Shown: piece after piece, positions 1-6,819 of the stretch
How the letters are laid out: each line of letters begins with the position of its first letter
Position numbering within the stretch: the stretch's first letter is position 1
Assembly: GCA_030670615.1 (NCBI GenBank)
Contig: DAOVBJ010000009.1
Span: 1 to 12,943, forward strand
Source of the DNA: Candidatus Bathyarchaeota archaeon
GTDB lineage: Archaea > Thermoproteota > Bathyarchaeia > RBG-16-48-13 > GCA-020355125
Direction of reading: 5' to 3'
Length of the DNA: 12,943 nt
The notes under the pieces: generated by a model
Databases searched by the model: none
Seen by the model: only the letters and a program-made list of their open reading frames with translations
What the model was told of the DNA's origin: nothing
Program-made: the position numbers and the translations under genes

Positions 1-1610
1 ACGAGGGGATTTATTTCGCCGACGACGCCTAATTGTTTCCCTTGAGTGAGGATGGTTCCTACGCGGCCTTCGATGAAGCTTTTGTGATTTGCTTCAACTA
101 GTTGCTGCTTGAATCCCATGTTGATGGAAAACGCGTTTAAACTGGCCTTTACCTCACTGAAGTTAGAATTCGAGTGCGCGATTAAACACGCAAGCTTCCG
201 TACATTCCGAACCCCCGTTTCACTGGTCTCATCTGGAACCACGCAGTCACCTACCTCGAATACTCTTTGCGGGTACTCGACATGGGTGTTTTTACTCAGA
301 AAGTCCATGAGGCTTGGAATCAGCCAGCTTCGGAGACAGGTGAACCGTAAACTCGTTGGGTTCAAGAGTTCTACAGCTTTTCCCTTCCTCAAATTCATCT
401 TTCGAAACAATCGTTCCCCATTACTGAGGGAGAAGCTCAATATCTCTTGAAAGCCTAACCCAGTTATGACTTCCCTCGTTGCGTCTGAAAAGGCTTCAAA
501 ATCACTTATCTTTCCAAAGGTGATCTGCTGTGGCCAGCGAGGCTTCAAATTATTGTATCCATACATGATGACAACGTCTTCGATAACGTCTAATTGATGC
601 ATGACATCCATTCGATAGCAAGGAACTGTGACCTCAATGGAGTTTCCACCACTCCACCTCACATTATAGCGAGCACGCTTCAACAGCTTAAGAACTACGT
701 CACCCTTCAAGCTCAAGCCGAGAACCCGATTAACATAATCCAAGTCGAGGTGTACCTCTTTAACCGAAAGGTTAGGCGTTGAAACCACTCTTTCTTCTCC
801 ATAAGGATATCGGACCTGTGTGGAGAAGATTTCTTCACCTCTATCTGCAAGGGAAAGTGTGACGATCAGTAAGGTATTCAAAACAGTCCGGTAGTCAGTT
901 CCAGTTACCTCCACGAAGACGTCTTCATCTCCCTCACTTATCTTTCCCAAGTCGTTGGAGTTAATGATGGGGGGAATGGAGAGTACTCTCTCCTCGGAAT
1001 CACGTAGGATCGGCCAGTGTTCATGCTTCTTCACGAGATGCCCGTATTCTATGCCCTTAGGGTGGCTTTCAACGATTTCACGTAAATCCATTTCAACTTC
1101 TCCCCCCAAAGGCACGAAGCTCACGTCTTCTGGTTTAGCCACACCGTACTGTAATGGTGGAGTTATTAACCCAAGATTGTAGAGGCCTATGGACGCGCGT
1201 CGTCTCCTTCTTCCATAGGTTTGATCAAGCTTATCCTGTAAATGCATTAGTTCACGGATGACTTCGCTTGTTAAGTGAACCTCCTTTACAACAGCACACC
1301 CAATGTAAGGCCTGATATTCTCTAACCTCGGATCTACCTCCACACCAACTCCTGAGACGCCGTTAACAACGTATTCCCTCAGCCCCTCTTCAACTCCGAG
1401 GGCCCCCTTCAATTCCCTCGCGATTCCCTCAACACACCAAAGGTCAGGTCGATTACCATCCTTTATTTCAATAGACAGAGCATCTTCTTCAAGGCTTACC
1501 GCCTCTCCCTTCACATAAGACAGGAGGTCGGTGAGCTCAGCGAGGTCTCTGGGCAAATCTACTTTGACAAGACGCTGAAGGTCGTTGAATAAAACCTCTA
1601 TCACAGGCAT
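1..1610 (-). CDS. pheT: Phenylalanine-tRNA ligase beta subunit, archaeal type (3' end cut by window)
   Basis: Beta chain of the cytoplasmic (alphabeta)2 ligase that charges tRNA-Phe. It supplies the B-domains, including the editing region, and structural support for the catalytic alpha chain. I translated 536 full codons from ATG at 1610 with no stop. The start MPVIEVLFND is typical of archaeal PheT. A B3/B4-like region spans roughly residues 100-260, including DQTYGRRRRRASIGLYNL. A B5 domain spans about 285-360 with the conserved string YRMDVMHQLDVIEDVVIMYG, whose acidic residues bind Mg. A catalytic-like fold follows, and the last visible residues, GEINPL, are the conserved near-C-terminal motif. 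Archaeal PheT is about 550 residues, so only some 15-30 are missing. The ATG begins one base after the pheS stop, so translation is probably coupled to pheS. Identification is secure. Confidence 0.96.
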   Translation of the reverse strand, partial: MPVIEVLFNDLQRLVKVDLPRDLAELTDLLSYVKGEAVSLEEDALSIEIKDGNRPDLWCVEGIARELKGALGVEEGLREYVVNGVSGVGVEVDPRLENIRPYIGCAVVKEVHLTSEVIRELMHLQDKLDQTYGRRRRRASIGLYNLGLITPPLQYGVAKPEDVSFVPLGGEVEMDLREIVESHPKGIEYGHLVKKHEHWPILRDSEERVLSIPPIINSNDLGKISEGDEDVFVEVTGTDYRTVLNTLLIVTLSLADRGEEIFSTQVRYPYGEERVVSTPNLSVKEVHLDLDYVNRVLGLSLKGDVVLKLLKRARYNVRWSGGNSIEVTVPCYRMDVMHQLDVIEDVVIMYGYNNLKPRWPQQITFGKISDFEAFSDATREVITGLGFQEILSFSLSNGERLFRKMNLRKGKAVELLNPTSLRFTCLRSWLIPSLMDFLSKNTHVEYPQRVFEVGDCVVPDETSETGVRNVRKLACLIAHSNSNFSEVKASLNAFSINMGFKQQLVEANHKSFIEGRVGTILTQGKQLGVVGEINPL

Positions 1611-1611
1611 C

Positions 1612-3126
1612 CTACGTCAACCTCTGCCTCCTCAACCATTCAAGATCCTGCGTGAAAAGCTCTCTGATGTCGCTAATCCCAGTCTTCATCATGAATAACC
1701 TGTCCACGCCTAACCCCCAGGCTATGACTGGAACCTTGATTCCGAGGGGTAGGGTTACTTCCTGTCGAAACATACCCGCTCCCCCAAACTCCAGCCAACC
1801 CGCCCCCTCCTTGTACGCGGAGAGCTCCACACTGGGCTCGGTGAAGGGAAAATAGTCCGGTCTAAACCTCACCTTTTCGGCTCCAGCTATTTCCGTGGCG
1901 AACATCTCTAAAACCCCCAGCAAGTCACGGAAGGTCAGGCCTTCGCCTATCACTATTCCCTCTACCTGATTGAACTCGGTTAAATGGGTCCTATCCACGA
2001 CGTCAGGCCGGTAGCAACGACTCAGGGAATAATATTTTCCCGGGATCTCCAATCCCTTGTCGACGAGCATCCTCGCACTTAGGGCCGTTCCTTGGCTTCT
2101 GAGAATAAGTCGTCTCGTTTCCTCCAGAGAAAACTTGTAGCCCCATCCTCTTGACCCTGTTTTCCATCCTCGCTCGTGGGTGGCCTTCACGTTCTTGACC
2201 AAGGTTGAATGAGCGGATAAATCTCCGGAGGCCGGCTGTTTCACGTAGTAGATGTCATGAATCTCCCTGGCGGGATGGTCTTGAGGCATGAACAAGGCGT
2301 CACAGTTAAAGAATGCGAACTCAACGAGGGGGCCTTCCATCTCCCTGAAGCCCAAGGCCACGAGCTTCCACTTCAAATCGTCTAAAAACCGCTTATACGC
2401 CTGCTTCTTTCCCGGCCAAACATGCTCGACGGGAGCTTGAATGTCATACTTCCTCAGCTTCAGCCCCCGCCACTGACCAGACTTTATCAGCTCGGACGTA
2501 AGCTGGCTCAATTCCTGTGGAGCGTTCTTGACCTCATCAATCACTTTGAGGCCTTCCTCAGAGAGAATGTACCTGCGTTCTACCTCTCTGTTTTGGTGGA
2601 CGACGTTAGGTCGAGTACTAAGCTCCGTAAGGCCTTTCAAAAGCGGGGGACTTAACTCCCTTAACGACCGAGTTTGCTCACCCAAGCTGGCGATGAGGCG
2701 TTCATCAACGCCCTCTCCTGGCTCCCTCCGAACGATGAAAAGGGTTGTGTTCCCTTCTTTTTCGATGTGAAGCCATCCCTTTTTTCGCGCCCAGCCGATA
2801 GCGACGTTGAAGTCTTCTTCGCTAAGTCTTGAAAGCCGCTTAGCCTCTTCAATGGGAGATCTGCCTCCTGCCTCGACAAGCCTCTTTATAAATCTTCTCT
2901 CAGGCAGACCCTCCTCAAGAAACCGTCTTCCTTCTGAGTCAAGTTGCACGAAGACTTCCTCCCTCTCCAGCACCTCCAGGTAGTTTTTATTCGAGAGCCA
3001 AAGGGAAGCCCTCGAAATAGAAGCCTCGGGAAGCCCCGTTCTACGTTGAATCGTTTCCAGATCGGCTTCCTTCCCATCTTTGAGGGTCAGTAGAAGTCTC
3101 CTTTCTAAGTGGTGCAGTTCAACCAA
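1612..3126 (-). CDS. pheS: Phenylalanine-tRNA ligase alpha subunit (archaeal)
   Basis: Catalytic alpha chain of Phe-tRNA ligase, a class II synthetase that activates Phe with ATP and charges tRNA-Phe. The N-terminal third carries winged-helix-like repeats (for example TIQRRTGLPEASISRASLWL), as in archaeal and eukaryotic PheS. The class II core follows: FMPQDHPAREIHDIYYV, SRCYRPDVVDRTHLTEFNQV, a motif 2 region with FNQVEGIVI, the FRPDYFPFTEPSVE strand and motif 3 GLGVDRLFM near the end. I chose TTG at 3126 as the start because GGGAGGTG (3140-3133) lies 6 bases upstream, a strong archaeal Shine-Dalgarno at ideal spacing. The in-frame GTG at 3135 lies inside that same Shine-Dalgarno and so is unlikely. 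Protein about 504 residues. Ends one base before pheT. A TATA-like ATATAT (3166-3161) could give this gene its own promoter. The function is secure; the start is probable. Confidence 0.96.
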   Translation of the reverse strand: MVELHHLERRLLLTLKDGKEADLETIQRRTGLPEASISRASLWLSNKNYLEVLEREEVFVQLDSEGRRFLEEGLPERRFIKRLVEAGGRSPIEEAKRLSRLSEEDFNVAIGWARKKGWLHIEKEGNTTLFIVRREPGEGVDERLIASLGEQTRSLRELSPPLLKGLTELSTRPNVVHQNREVERRYILSEEGLKVIDEVKNAPQELSQLTSELIKSGQWRGLKLRKYDIQAPVEHVWPGKKQAYKRFLDDLKWKLVALGFREMEGPLVEFAFFNCDALFMPQDHPAREIHDIYYVKQPASGDLSAHSTLVKNVKATHERGWKTGSRGWGYKFSLEETRRLILRSQGTALSARMLVDKGLEIPGKYYSLSRCYRPDVVDRTHLTEFNQVEGIVIGEGLTFRDLLGVLEMFATEIAGAEKVRFRPDYFPFTEPSVELSAYKEGAGWLEFGGAGMFRQEVTLPLGIKVPVIAWGLGVDRLFMMKTGISDIRELFTQDLEWLRRQRLT

Positions 3127-3181
3127 AGAAGCCACCTCCCTTGTAATCCTTAACGATCCGATATATCTCTATTGGAAGCAT
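3119..3181 (-). CDS. Possible 20-residue leader ORF upstream of pheS, ending in Phe-Phe-Gly
   Basis: Tiny ORF ATG 3181 to TGA 3119, peptide MLPIEIYRIVKDYKGGGFFG. It has its own good Shine-Dalgarno, AGGAG (3192-3188), 6 bases before the ATG. It contains the whole pheS Shine-Dalgarno and stops five bases after the first base of the pheS TTG start. Its penultimate codons are TTC TTT (Phe-Phe), which would make it a candidate Phe-sensing leader or a coupling ORF, by analogy with the bacterial pheM leader. I know of no established archaeal example. A CTTAAAG box (3225-3219) could start its transcript near 3197. Against it, an ATATAT box inside the ORF (3166-3161) could be the real pheS promoter, placing transcription start below its ATG. 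Two Phe in 20 residues is within chance. Confidence 0.35.
   Translation of the reverse strand: MLPIEIYRIVKDYKGGGFFG
3161..3166 (-). promoter_or_regulatory. Candidate TATA box for pheST
   Basis: ATATAT in the context AGAGATATATCGG on the minus strand. The box centre is about 25 bases above position 3139, so transcription would start at the pheS Shine-Dalgarno (3140-3133), giving a very short leader. It competes with the leader-ORF reading, in which transcription begins near 3197 from CTTAAAG at 3225-3219. Sequence alone cannot choose. Confidence 0.35.
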
Positions 3182-3485
3182 TCGACACTCCTTACCTTTA
3201 ACATCACAACTACGCCTTGCTTTAAGCCCACCACTCTTTTCCGAAAACGTTTACCCTACCCGCCCCCATAAGATAAAATACCCTCATTATCCCTTCGAGT
3301 CAGCATAGTTATTTTGGCCCCTGCACCAGCGTCAAGGTATTGCGTTAAAGCGGAAGGAACATGGAGTTCATGCCTTGCGCCTAAATCATCGGATTTGAAC
3401 GTGATACATCATCGTCCTTTCCTTTTGGCGCTGTGAAGTGTTTTCTTTCACGTTGCGAGTGATGTAACCCGGAGTGTCGGCGTGA
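3182..3485. other. Gene-free interval between coaD and pheS
   Basis: About 300 bases with no convincing gene on either strand. On the minus strand it holds two TATA-like stretches, TATTTTATCT (3280-3271) and GCTTAAAGC (3227-3219). The second is well placed for a transcript starting just above the Shine-Dalgarno at 3192. A weak 5-bp hairpin (GTGAA 3451-3447 with TTCAC 3437-3433) lies downstream of coaD but has no U-tract. A GTTCAAATCC string (3400-3391, minus) resembles a tRNA T-loop, but no T-stem or acceptor stem forms around it. A GATGAT motif occurs twice near 3415 and 3388 without a matching box C/D layout. I see no RNA gene here. Confidence 0.5.
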
Positions 3486-3968
3486 TCAGGTCCGCAAGCC
3501 CCCTTCCCGAGTTATTTCCCCTCTTCGAATTCGCGTGGTGGATATGGGCTTCCCATCCTCAGCCAAAACCATCTCTATCACTCTGATCTTTAAGGGTTTA
3601 AAGCCTCTCCCTCTCCTCAATCGATTAATTTCTCGGGCTCTGAAAGCGGTCTCACGACTGACCACGAGAACTTCGACCTCCTCATCAGTCAAGGCAGGTC
3701 CATAGGGATCATCAATAGGCGTGATCACAACCCTATCCATCGCTTTCCTTTCCTTTAGAAACCCTTCGATTTCCATCACCCGCGCTTGATAACTTTCTAT
3801 TTCGTGGGTTTTAGATTCTTTTTTTAACATTTTTCTAGTGACTACGCCTATGACTACGATTTTACCGATGTCCAACGCTTGTTGAATGAGTCTCTTATGG
3901 CCACTATGGAGCTTGTCGAAGGTTCCTCCCAACGAGACCTTCTGATACCTTCTCGCTTTAACGGACAT
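3486..3968 (-). CDS. coaD: Phosphopantetheine adenylyltransferase, archaeal type
   Basis: Transfers AMP from ATP to 4'-phosphopantetheine to give dephospho-CoA, the penultimate step of CoA synthesis, in the cytoplasm. A single nucleotidyltransferase domain shows the N-terminal nucleotide motif GGTFDKLHSGHK and the C-terminal ISTTRIRRGEI, equivalent to the ISSTxIR loop of the family. About 160 residues, the normal archaeal length. An upstream in-frame ATG at 4010 would add 14 residues. I prefer ATG 3968 because a TATA-like GTTTAAAAA (3994-3986) lies about 22-26 bases above it, fitting a leaderless or near-leaderless mRNA, and because the longer start would lie inside the TATA box of the divergent map gene. 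The downstream neighbours are pheS and pheT, but 300 bases separate them, so co-transcription is doubtful. Confidence 0.93.
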   Translation of the reverse strand: MSVKARRYQKVSLGGTFDKLHSGHKRLIQQALDIGKIVVIGVVTRKMLKKESKTHEIESYQARVMEIEGFLKERKAMDRVVITPIDDPYGPALTDEEVEVLVVSRETAFRAREINRLRRGRGFKPLKIRVIEMVLAEDGKPISTTRIRRGEITREGGLRT

Positions 3969-3985
3969 GTCACGTTCCCAAACTC

Positions 3986-3994
3986 TTTTTAAAC
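3986..3994 (-). promoter_or_regulatory. TATA-like box for coaD
   Basis: Minus-strand GTTTAAAAA centred about 22-24 bases above the ATG at 3968, suggesting a leaderless start. It stands back to back with the map TATA box at 4009-4015, only 14 bases away, so two TBP/TFB complexes could hardly bind at once. Confidence 0.5.
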
Positions 3995-4008
3995 TTACAT
4001 GCCTACCC

Positions 4009-4015
4009 ATATAAT
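4009..4015 (+). promoter_or_regulatory. TATA-like box for map
   Basis: ATATAAT in the context CATATAATG. Its centre is about 28 bases above the ATG at 4040, which fits transcription starting at or a few bases before that ATG. GGGAGGG (4032-4038) touches the ATG and has no spacer, so it is not a usable Shine-Dalgarno for it. Confidence 0.5.
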
Positions 4016-4039
4016 GACATGTAAAGGATTTGGGAGGGT

Positions 4040-4949
4040 ATGAACTTTACTCTCTAAAGAGACGATTAAGAAATATAAAAGAGCTGGCCGCATCGCTTCT
4101 GAGGTCAGAAAGGGGGCGAGAAGCCTTGTGAAGCCAGGCACCCCCATCATTGACATCTGTGAAAAAGTCGAGAAAAGCATCATTAGGAAAGGGGGGCAAC
4201 CCGCCTTTCCCTGTAATGTATGCGTGAACGAGGTGGCGGCTCATTATTCTTCTCCTCTCCACGACAAAAGAACGATCCCGAATGACGCTATCGTGAAGAT
4301 CGATATAGGCGTCCACGTGGACGGCTACATCGCTGACACAGCGACGACGGTGAACTTGAAACCTGAATACGATGGAATGGTATTCGCCATTGAAAAGGCC
4401 TTGAAGCAGGTCATAAACGCAGTTCAACCCAATGTTAAGACGACACGGTTGGGGGAGACCGCTAAGAAGACAATCGAACAATACGGGTTTAAACCCATTT
4501 GGAATCTCACCGGGCATCAAATGAAGAGATATGTACTCCACGCAGGCAAGTCCATTCCGAGTGTTCCACGATTTACCATGTCAAGACTTAAGACGGGGGA
4601 GGTCTTTGCAGTTGAGCCCTTTCTCACCCTATCCTCAGGCTCAGGGGAAGTTCATGGCTTGGATGAGGCTTACATCCTACGGTATCATCGGTCTAAATCT
4701 ACTCGAAACCCTAAAGCCCGAAACCTCTTAGACGTGATAGAAAAAGCGTATCGCTACCTTCCCTTTTCCCAAAGATGGCTGAAGGATGTTCTACCACCCG
4801 AAGAGTTGGATCAAGCCTTCAAGGACTTGTTATCAAATAGGAGCATATCTACTTACCCCGTGCTGGTGGAAAAGAATAAACAAGTAGTGGCCCAGGCAGA
4901 ACACACTCTCATAGTTACAAAGACGGGGTGTGTCGTCACCACTTTATAG
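4040..4949 (+). CDS. map: Methionine aminopeptidase, type II (apparent +1 frameshift at the 5' end)
   Basis: Removes the N-terminal Met from nascent proteins using two metal ions. Counting from GTG 4128 as residue 1, the type II ligands are present: H39 (NEVAAHY), D59 and D70 (KIDIGVHVDGYIAD), H130 (LTGHQMKR), E163 (FAVEPF) and E258 (VAQAEHT). The type II insert between H130 and the C-terminus is normal. Starting at 4128 would drop the conserved helix encoded just before it, ETIKKYKRAGRIASEVRK, readable in frame from 4059. That frame is open back to a TGA at 4041 but has no ATG, GTG or TTG before 4128. The only promoter-linked ATG (4040) is one frame off and reaches TAA after five codons. Skipping one T of the TTT at 4046-4048 gives MNLLSKETIKKY, a natural start, and about 302 residues. 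Sequence error, real frameshift or odd initiation are all possible. Confidence 0.92.
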
Positions 4950-4968
4950 GCTTATTTTTTAGCCTTTT
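4948..4968. terminator. Possible bidirectional terminator between convergent map and the zinc-ribbon gene
   Basis: AGGCT (4948-4952) pairs with AGCCT (4961-4965) around a loop with six T, and more T follow to 4968. It overlaps both stop codons (map TAG 4947-4949, minus-strand TAA 4954-4952), which lie 2 bases apart. The T-runs suit archaeal U-rich termination of map; on the minus strand the U-tract is short. Confidence 0.4.
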
Positions 4969-5347
4969 CAGCGTATACCCCCGTGATGAGCATGGGTTCA
5001 CTGCATTTCTTGCATTCGTCTAGGGATTTAAACACGAAGTCGCCTTTCACGAAGTTCCTCAGGCTCTTTAAGCCGCATTTTTTACACTCGGTTATTGTAA
5101 TAACCGTGGGGGGTAAGGCCTGTCGTAGTAACGTCATCTTCTTCCTAAATCGCAGGAATATGTAGCTTGAGGCTCCCACTCCAAATACGCCCAACGCAAG
5201 CTGGAAAATACCACCCTCGCTGTCACCACTTTGAAGAATTAAAAGAGCCTCGGAAATATAGTAAACACCAATAAAAAGCATTCCTAGCGCGAAGATAATG
5301 AAGATGTAGAAGGAGTATGCTCTCGCGTTCCGTGATAGAGACCCCAT
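4952..5347 (-). CDS. Two-helix membrane protein with C-terminal zinc ribbon, unknown function
   Basis: 131 residues, no named family recognised. Two hydrophobic helices at about 13-38 and 47-66, joined by a short acidic loop, are followed by a basic stretch (RFRKK). The cytosolic-looking tail carries CxxC pairs at C88/C91 and C112/C115 in ECKKCG...ECKKCSEP, a four-Cys zinc ribbon. The ATG at 5347 follows the DUF1512 stop by 5 bases, with GAGGT just above it, so the two genes form an operon and are probably translated together. This suggests partner proteins at the membrane, with the ribbon perhaps binding nucleic acid or protein. That role is inference. Confidence 0.85.
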   Translation of the reverse strand: MGSLSRNARAYSFYIFIIFALGMLFIGVYYISEALLILQSGDSEGGIFQLALGVFGVGASSYIFLRFRKKMTLLRQALPPTVITITECKKCGLKSLRNFVKGDFVFKSLDECKKCSEPMLITGVYAEKAKK

Positions 5348-5352
5348 TTACC

Positions 5353-6465
5353 TCACTGTCCCACTCCTACCGTATTCCCGATGCCCGCGACAATCACGGT
5401 GTCGCCTTCCTCCGTCCCCTCCCGAATGATCCGCTTAACTCTGGCCAAGGCAATATCGGTTCCCTCAAGGATTTCTTTTGTCATGGGGGAGACAGACTCT
5501 TTGATTGACTCCTTAACAATTACGGCGTGTACGGGTATCTTATATTTCACGGAGATCTCCTCGATGGTGAACTTTTCTACTCCAATCCCGCCAATAGCTG
5601 CGCCCGTTCCCTCAGAGACGCCTCCACTCTTTTCCCCTTCGAGCTTGCCGGCAGCGTCAATCATTACGACCATGGCGACCCGTCCATTCTCTTCTTCAAT
5701 AAGCTTTTTTATGCCATCCCCTGGCTTACCCACGGTAGAGCCAGGTCCCTCCGCCTTTAAGATAAGAAGTTTTCGACCATCAAGCTGAGTCTCAGCAACG
5801 ACTATCTCCTTAGAGATCTTCTTGTACGGCACGCCATACATCATTTTAGCGGCCACAATCGCTCCAGCTCCATCCCCAATGGGCTGACCATCGGCAAATG
5901 CCTTAATCGCTATGGAATAAGCCTCCGCCATCTCCATGATTTGGTGAAGCTGCATTTGAATTTGCATGATGACATACAAACTCATGGTCTTTTTCCCGAG
6001 TAGATAGAAGTGGTTTATGATACGATAGATCGCATTCAAGCCGATAGCCACCTCTATGACACCCTCAAGGTTGTTCGCTTGAATTTTGTCGGCGTTGGGA
6101 GCGATTGTCTTAACCTCGTCTTTAAAGCGTTGATCTCTCACGTTGAGGAGATGCTCAAACTTCGGTACGATTCCTCCTGGATCGAGGCCCACCGGCCATA
6201 TGCTAAAGTATTCTAAAAAGTGGTCAATCCTTGGCGTAGGGTCAAGATCCTCTTTCTCCACCTCTTTCGCAGTGGATATCGCCAAGCTTCTGGCTTTGTC
6301 TCTCATGGTCTTGAGCTTTAAAACAGCGTTCCCAACGTCTCTCAGGATCATCCACGTTTGAAATTTCTGGCCATAGATCATAAAGAAGACGAAGGATCCT
6401 AGGTACACTACGTTCAATAACGTAGATCCAATATCGCTTTCTTGACCAACAAGGGAGAGAATCAA
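5353..6465 (-). CDS. DUF1512 family archaeal protein, membrane-anchored
   Basis: 370 residues matching, as I recognise it, the archaeal DUF1512 family, whose function is unknown. One N-terminal transmembrane helix (about 14-32, LNVVYLGSFVFFMIY) is followed by a charged helical region and a glycine-rich core. The core includes AEGPGSTVGKPGDGI, MVVMIDAAGKLEGEKSG, GTGAAIGGIGVEKF and a C-terminal VIVAGIGNTVGVG. The GPGSTVGKPGDG and AGIGNT loops look like phosphate- or nucleotide-binding turns, but I recognise no catalytic motif. TTG 6465 is the start: GAGGAG lies 7 bases above it, and an ATG farther up runs into TGA within the Shine-Dalgarno. A TATA-like box is at 6514-6508. First gene of a two-gene operon with the zinc-ribbon membrane protein. 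Confidence 0.88.
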   Translation of the reverse strand: MILSLVGQESDIGSTLLNVVYLGSFVFFMIYGQKFQTWMILRDVGNAVLKLKTMRDKARSLAISTAKEVEKEDLDPTPRIDHFLEYFSIWPVGLDPGGIVPKFEHLLNVRDQRFKDEVKTIAPNADKIQANNLEGVIEVAIGLNAIYRIINHFYLLGKKTMSLYVIMQIQMQLHQIMEMAEAYSIAIKAFADGQPIGDGAGAIVAAKMMYGVPYKKISKEIVVAETQLDGRKLLILKAEGPGSTVGKPGDGIKKLIEEENGRVAMVVMIDAAGKLEGEKSGGVSEGTGAAIGGIGVEKFTIEEISVKYKIPVHAVIVKESIKESVSPMTKEILEGTDIALARVKRIIREGTEEGDTVIVAGIGNTVGVGQ

Positions 6466-6507
6466 TTCACTTCTCCTCAGACATTCACAAGTATCCTAAA
6501 CATTCTC

Positions 6508-6514
6508 ATATAAA
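6508..6514 (-). promoter_or_regulatory. TATA-like box for the DUF1512 operon
   Basis: Minus-strand TTTATAT. A start 25 bases below (about 6486) gives a roughly 20-base leader with the GAGGAG Shine-Dalgarno 7 bases before the TTG at 6465. Confidence 0.5.
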
Positions 6515-6571
6515 CATTGAGTTTTTACAATTTTTAGTTACGTAGAACTCTATGACGACTTAAGGGAAAGC

Positions 6572-6697
6572 GGGCTTGCCAACATCTAAGCTTCGCACAG
6601 GCGTTAGCACTGGACTAACACTTAAACGCAGGACGGCTTAACTTCCGTGTTCGGAATGGGTACGGGTGTTTCCCGCTCTGCTGTGACCGGCAAACCC
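6572..6697 (-). rRNA. rrf: 5S ribosomal RNA
   Basis: The minus strand contains the diagnostic 5S core AAACACCCGTACCCATTCCG followed by GAACACGGAAGTTAAGC, the loop B/C region. The ends form helix I: GGGTTTGCC (6697-6689) pairs with GGCAAGCCC (6580-6572) over nine base pairs with one G-U. Length about 126 bases, normal for archaea. It stands alone, with no 16S, 23S or tRNA in the window, as often seen where 5S is unlinked. Ends are placed by helix I and may be off by a base or two. Confidence 0.96.
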
Positions 6698-6721
6698 AAA
6701 AAAGTATTAAAATATGGAGTT

Positions 6722-6729
6722 GGATAAAG
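6722..6729 (-). promoter_or_regulatory. Candidate TATA box for 5S rRNA
   Basis: CTTTATCC on the minus strand, centred about 28 bases above the 5' end of the 5S helix I. A second AT-rich string, ATATTTTAAT (6714-6705), lies too close for the mature 5' end but could start a shorter-spaced precursor. Confidence 0.3.
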
Positions 6730-6819
6730 GTTTCGGTTGCCTCGGATAAATTGCGCTCCGGGAAATATCTCGAATTGAACTGATATTAACTCTTGTACCC
6801 ACCTTATCTCCGCGTTGAG

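Noticed and set aside
3375..3425. Repeated GATGAT motifs suggesting a box C/D guide RNA
   Set aside because: No properly spaced CTGA D and D' boxes or terminal stem go with them.
3350..3430. GTTCAAATCC on the minus strand resembling a tRNA T-loop
   Set aside because: The flanking bases do not form a T-stem, and no acceptor, D or anticodon arm can be built around it.
4050..4058. RF2-style programmed +1 frameshift at CTC-TAA in map
   Set aside because: After slipping, the Leu tRNA would pair poorly with TCT, and no stimulatory Shine-Dalgarno lies at the right distance. A single-base insertion in the TTT run is simpler, so I keep it only as an alternative.
4047..4541. 164-codon minus-strand open frame
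   Set aside because: It is antisense to map, whose metal-binding motifs are clearly encoded on the plus strand.
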